A stretch of 21,981 nucleotides of DNA from Spirochaeta sp. Its GTDB lineage: Bacteria; Spirochaetota; Spirochaetia; DSM-2461. Shown piece by piece: positions 21,930-21,981 of the stretch (position 1 is the stretch's first letter; the number at the start of each line of letters is the position of its first letter). The notes below the pieces were generated by a model. The model searched no databases. It worked only from the letters and a program-made list of their open reading frames with translations, and was not told the DNA's origin. The stretch is from the NCBI GenBank assembly GCA_030635565.1, contig DAOVYP010000003.1, forward strand, positions 1 to 21,981. Reading direction: 5' to 3'. The position numbers and the translations under genes are program-made.

Positions 21930-21981
21930 ATGAAAGCCGTCATAGCCGTTCCCCCGATCCGTGATTTTTACTTCACACCTC
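21930..21981 (+). CDS. Start of a gene at the window edge, possibly a B12-binding/radical SAM protein
   Basis: The last 52 bases open a frame reading MKAVIAVPPIRDFYFTP. Beginnings with a short hydrophobic strand followed by PPIRDFY are familiar from radical SAM proteins with an N-terminal B12-binding-like domain, but 17 residues are too few for certainty. No clear ribosome binding site precedes the ATG. The 69-base gap after pyk holds a GC-rich CCGGCCGG palindrome without a T tract. Confidence 0.35.
   Translation, partial: MKAVIAVPPIRDFYFTP

Overview
The window reads as a chromosomal stretch of a moderately GC-rich bacterium, most likely a spirochaete (Treponema/Spirochaeta-like). This rests on gene content and on remembered synteny, not on a search. 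The block cheW - degT-like - nadK - recN resembles the order I recall around TP0439-TP0442 of Treponema pallidum. A DUF4912 protein next to two GH57 enzymes is also a familiar spirochaete arrangement. Nearly every gene is packed into operons with 4-base ATGA overlaps or gaps of a few bases.

Left part (1-8.3 kb). A partial mraZ runs off the left edge and is preceded by phased GTGGG boxes, the expected MraZ autoregulatory operator. A STAS-domain gene diverges from it. Next is a glycogen/alpha-glucan module: a GH57 branching enzyme with a DUF4912 gene 2 bases upstream, diverging from a second GH57 (DUF3536-type) enzyme. A three-gene, ATGA-coupled operon follows on the minus strand: a membrane-anchored beta-propeller, an exported M23-like protein without metal ligands, and a zinc-ribbon SAM methyltransferase.

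Middle (8.3-13.5 kb). Cytidine deaminase faces a five-gene minus-strand operon: cheW, a DegT-fold protein, NAD kinase, recN and an uncharacterised 278-residue protein. Two members are abnormal. CheW has lost its whole central portion in frame, and the DegT-like protein lacks the PLP-binding lysine.

Right-middle (13.5-18.8 kb). An adenylate cyclase - STAND ATPase - TPR signalling gene is split by a one-base frameshift. It is coupled by ATGA to a small AT-rich gene for an exported protein. Next is a PadR regulator with a six-helix HAAS-type membrane protein; a perfect 12-base inverted repeat lies between the -35 and -10 elements of the padR promoter.

Right end (18.8-22 kb). A decaying patch holds an AraC-family remnant and an alpha/beta hydrolase with a stop codon and a frameshift. 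It is followed by a small unknown ORF, pyruvate kinase, and the first codons of another gene at the edge.

I saw no rRNA, tRNA, CRISPR array, insertion sequence or convincing intrinsic terminator. The items most worth checking are the internally deleted CheW, the lysine-less DegT protein, and the frameshifted cyclase-STAND gene with its coupled exported partner.
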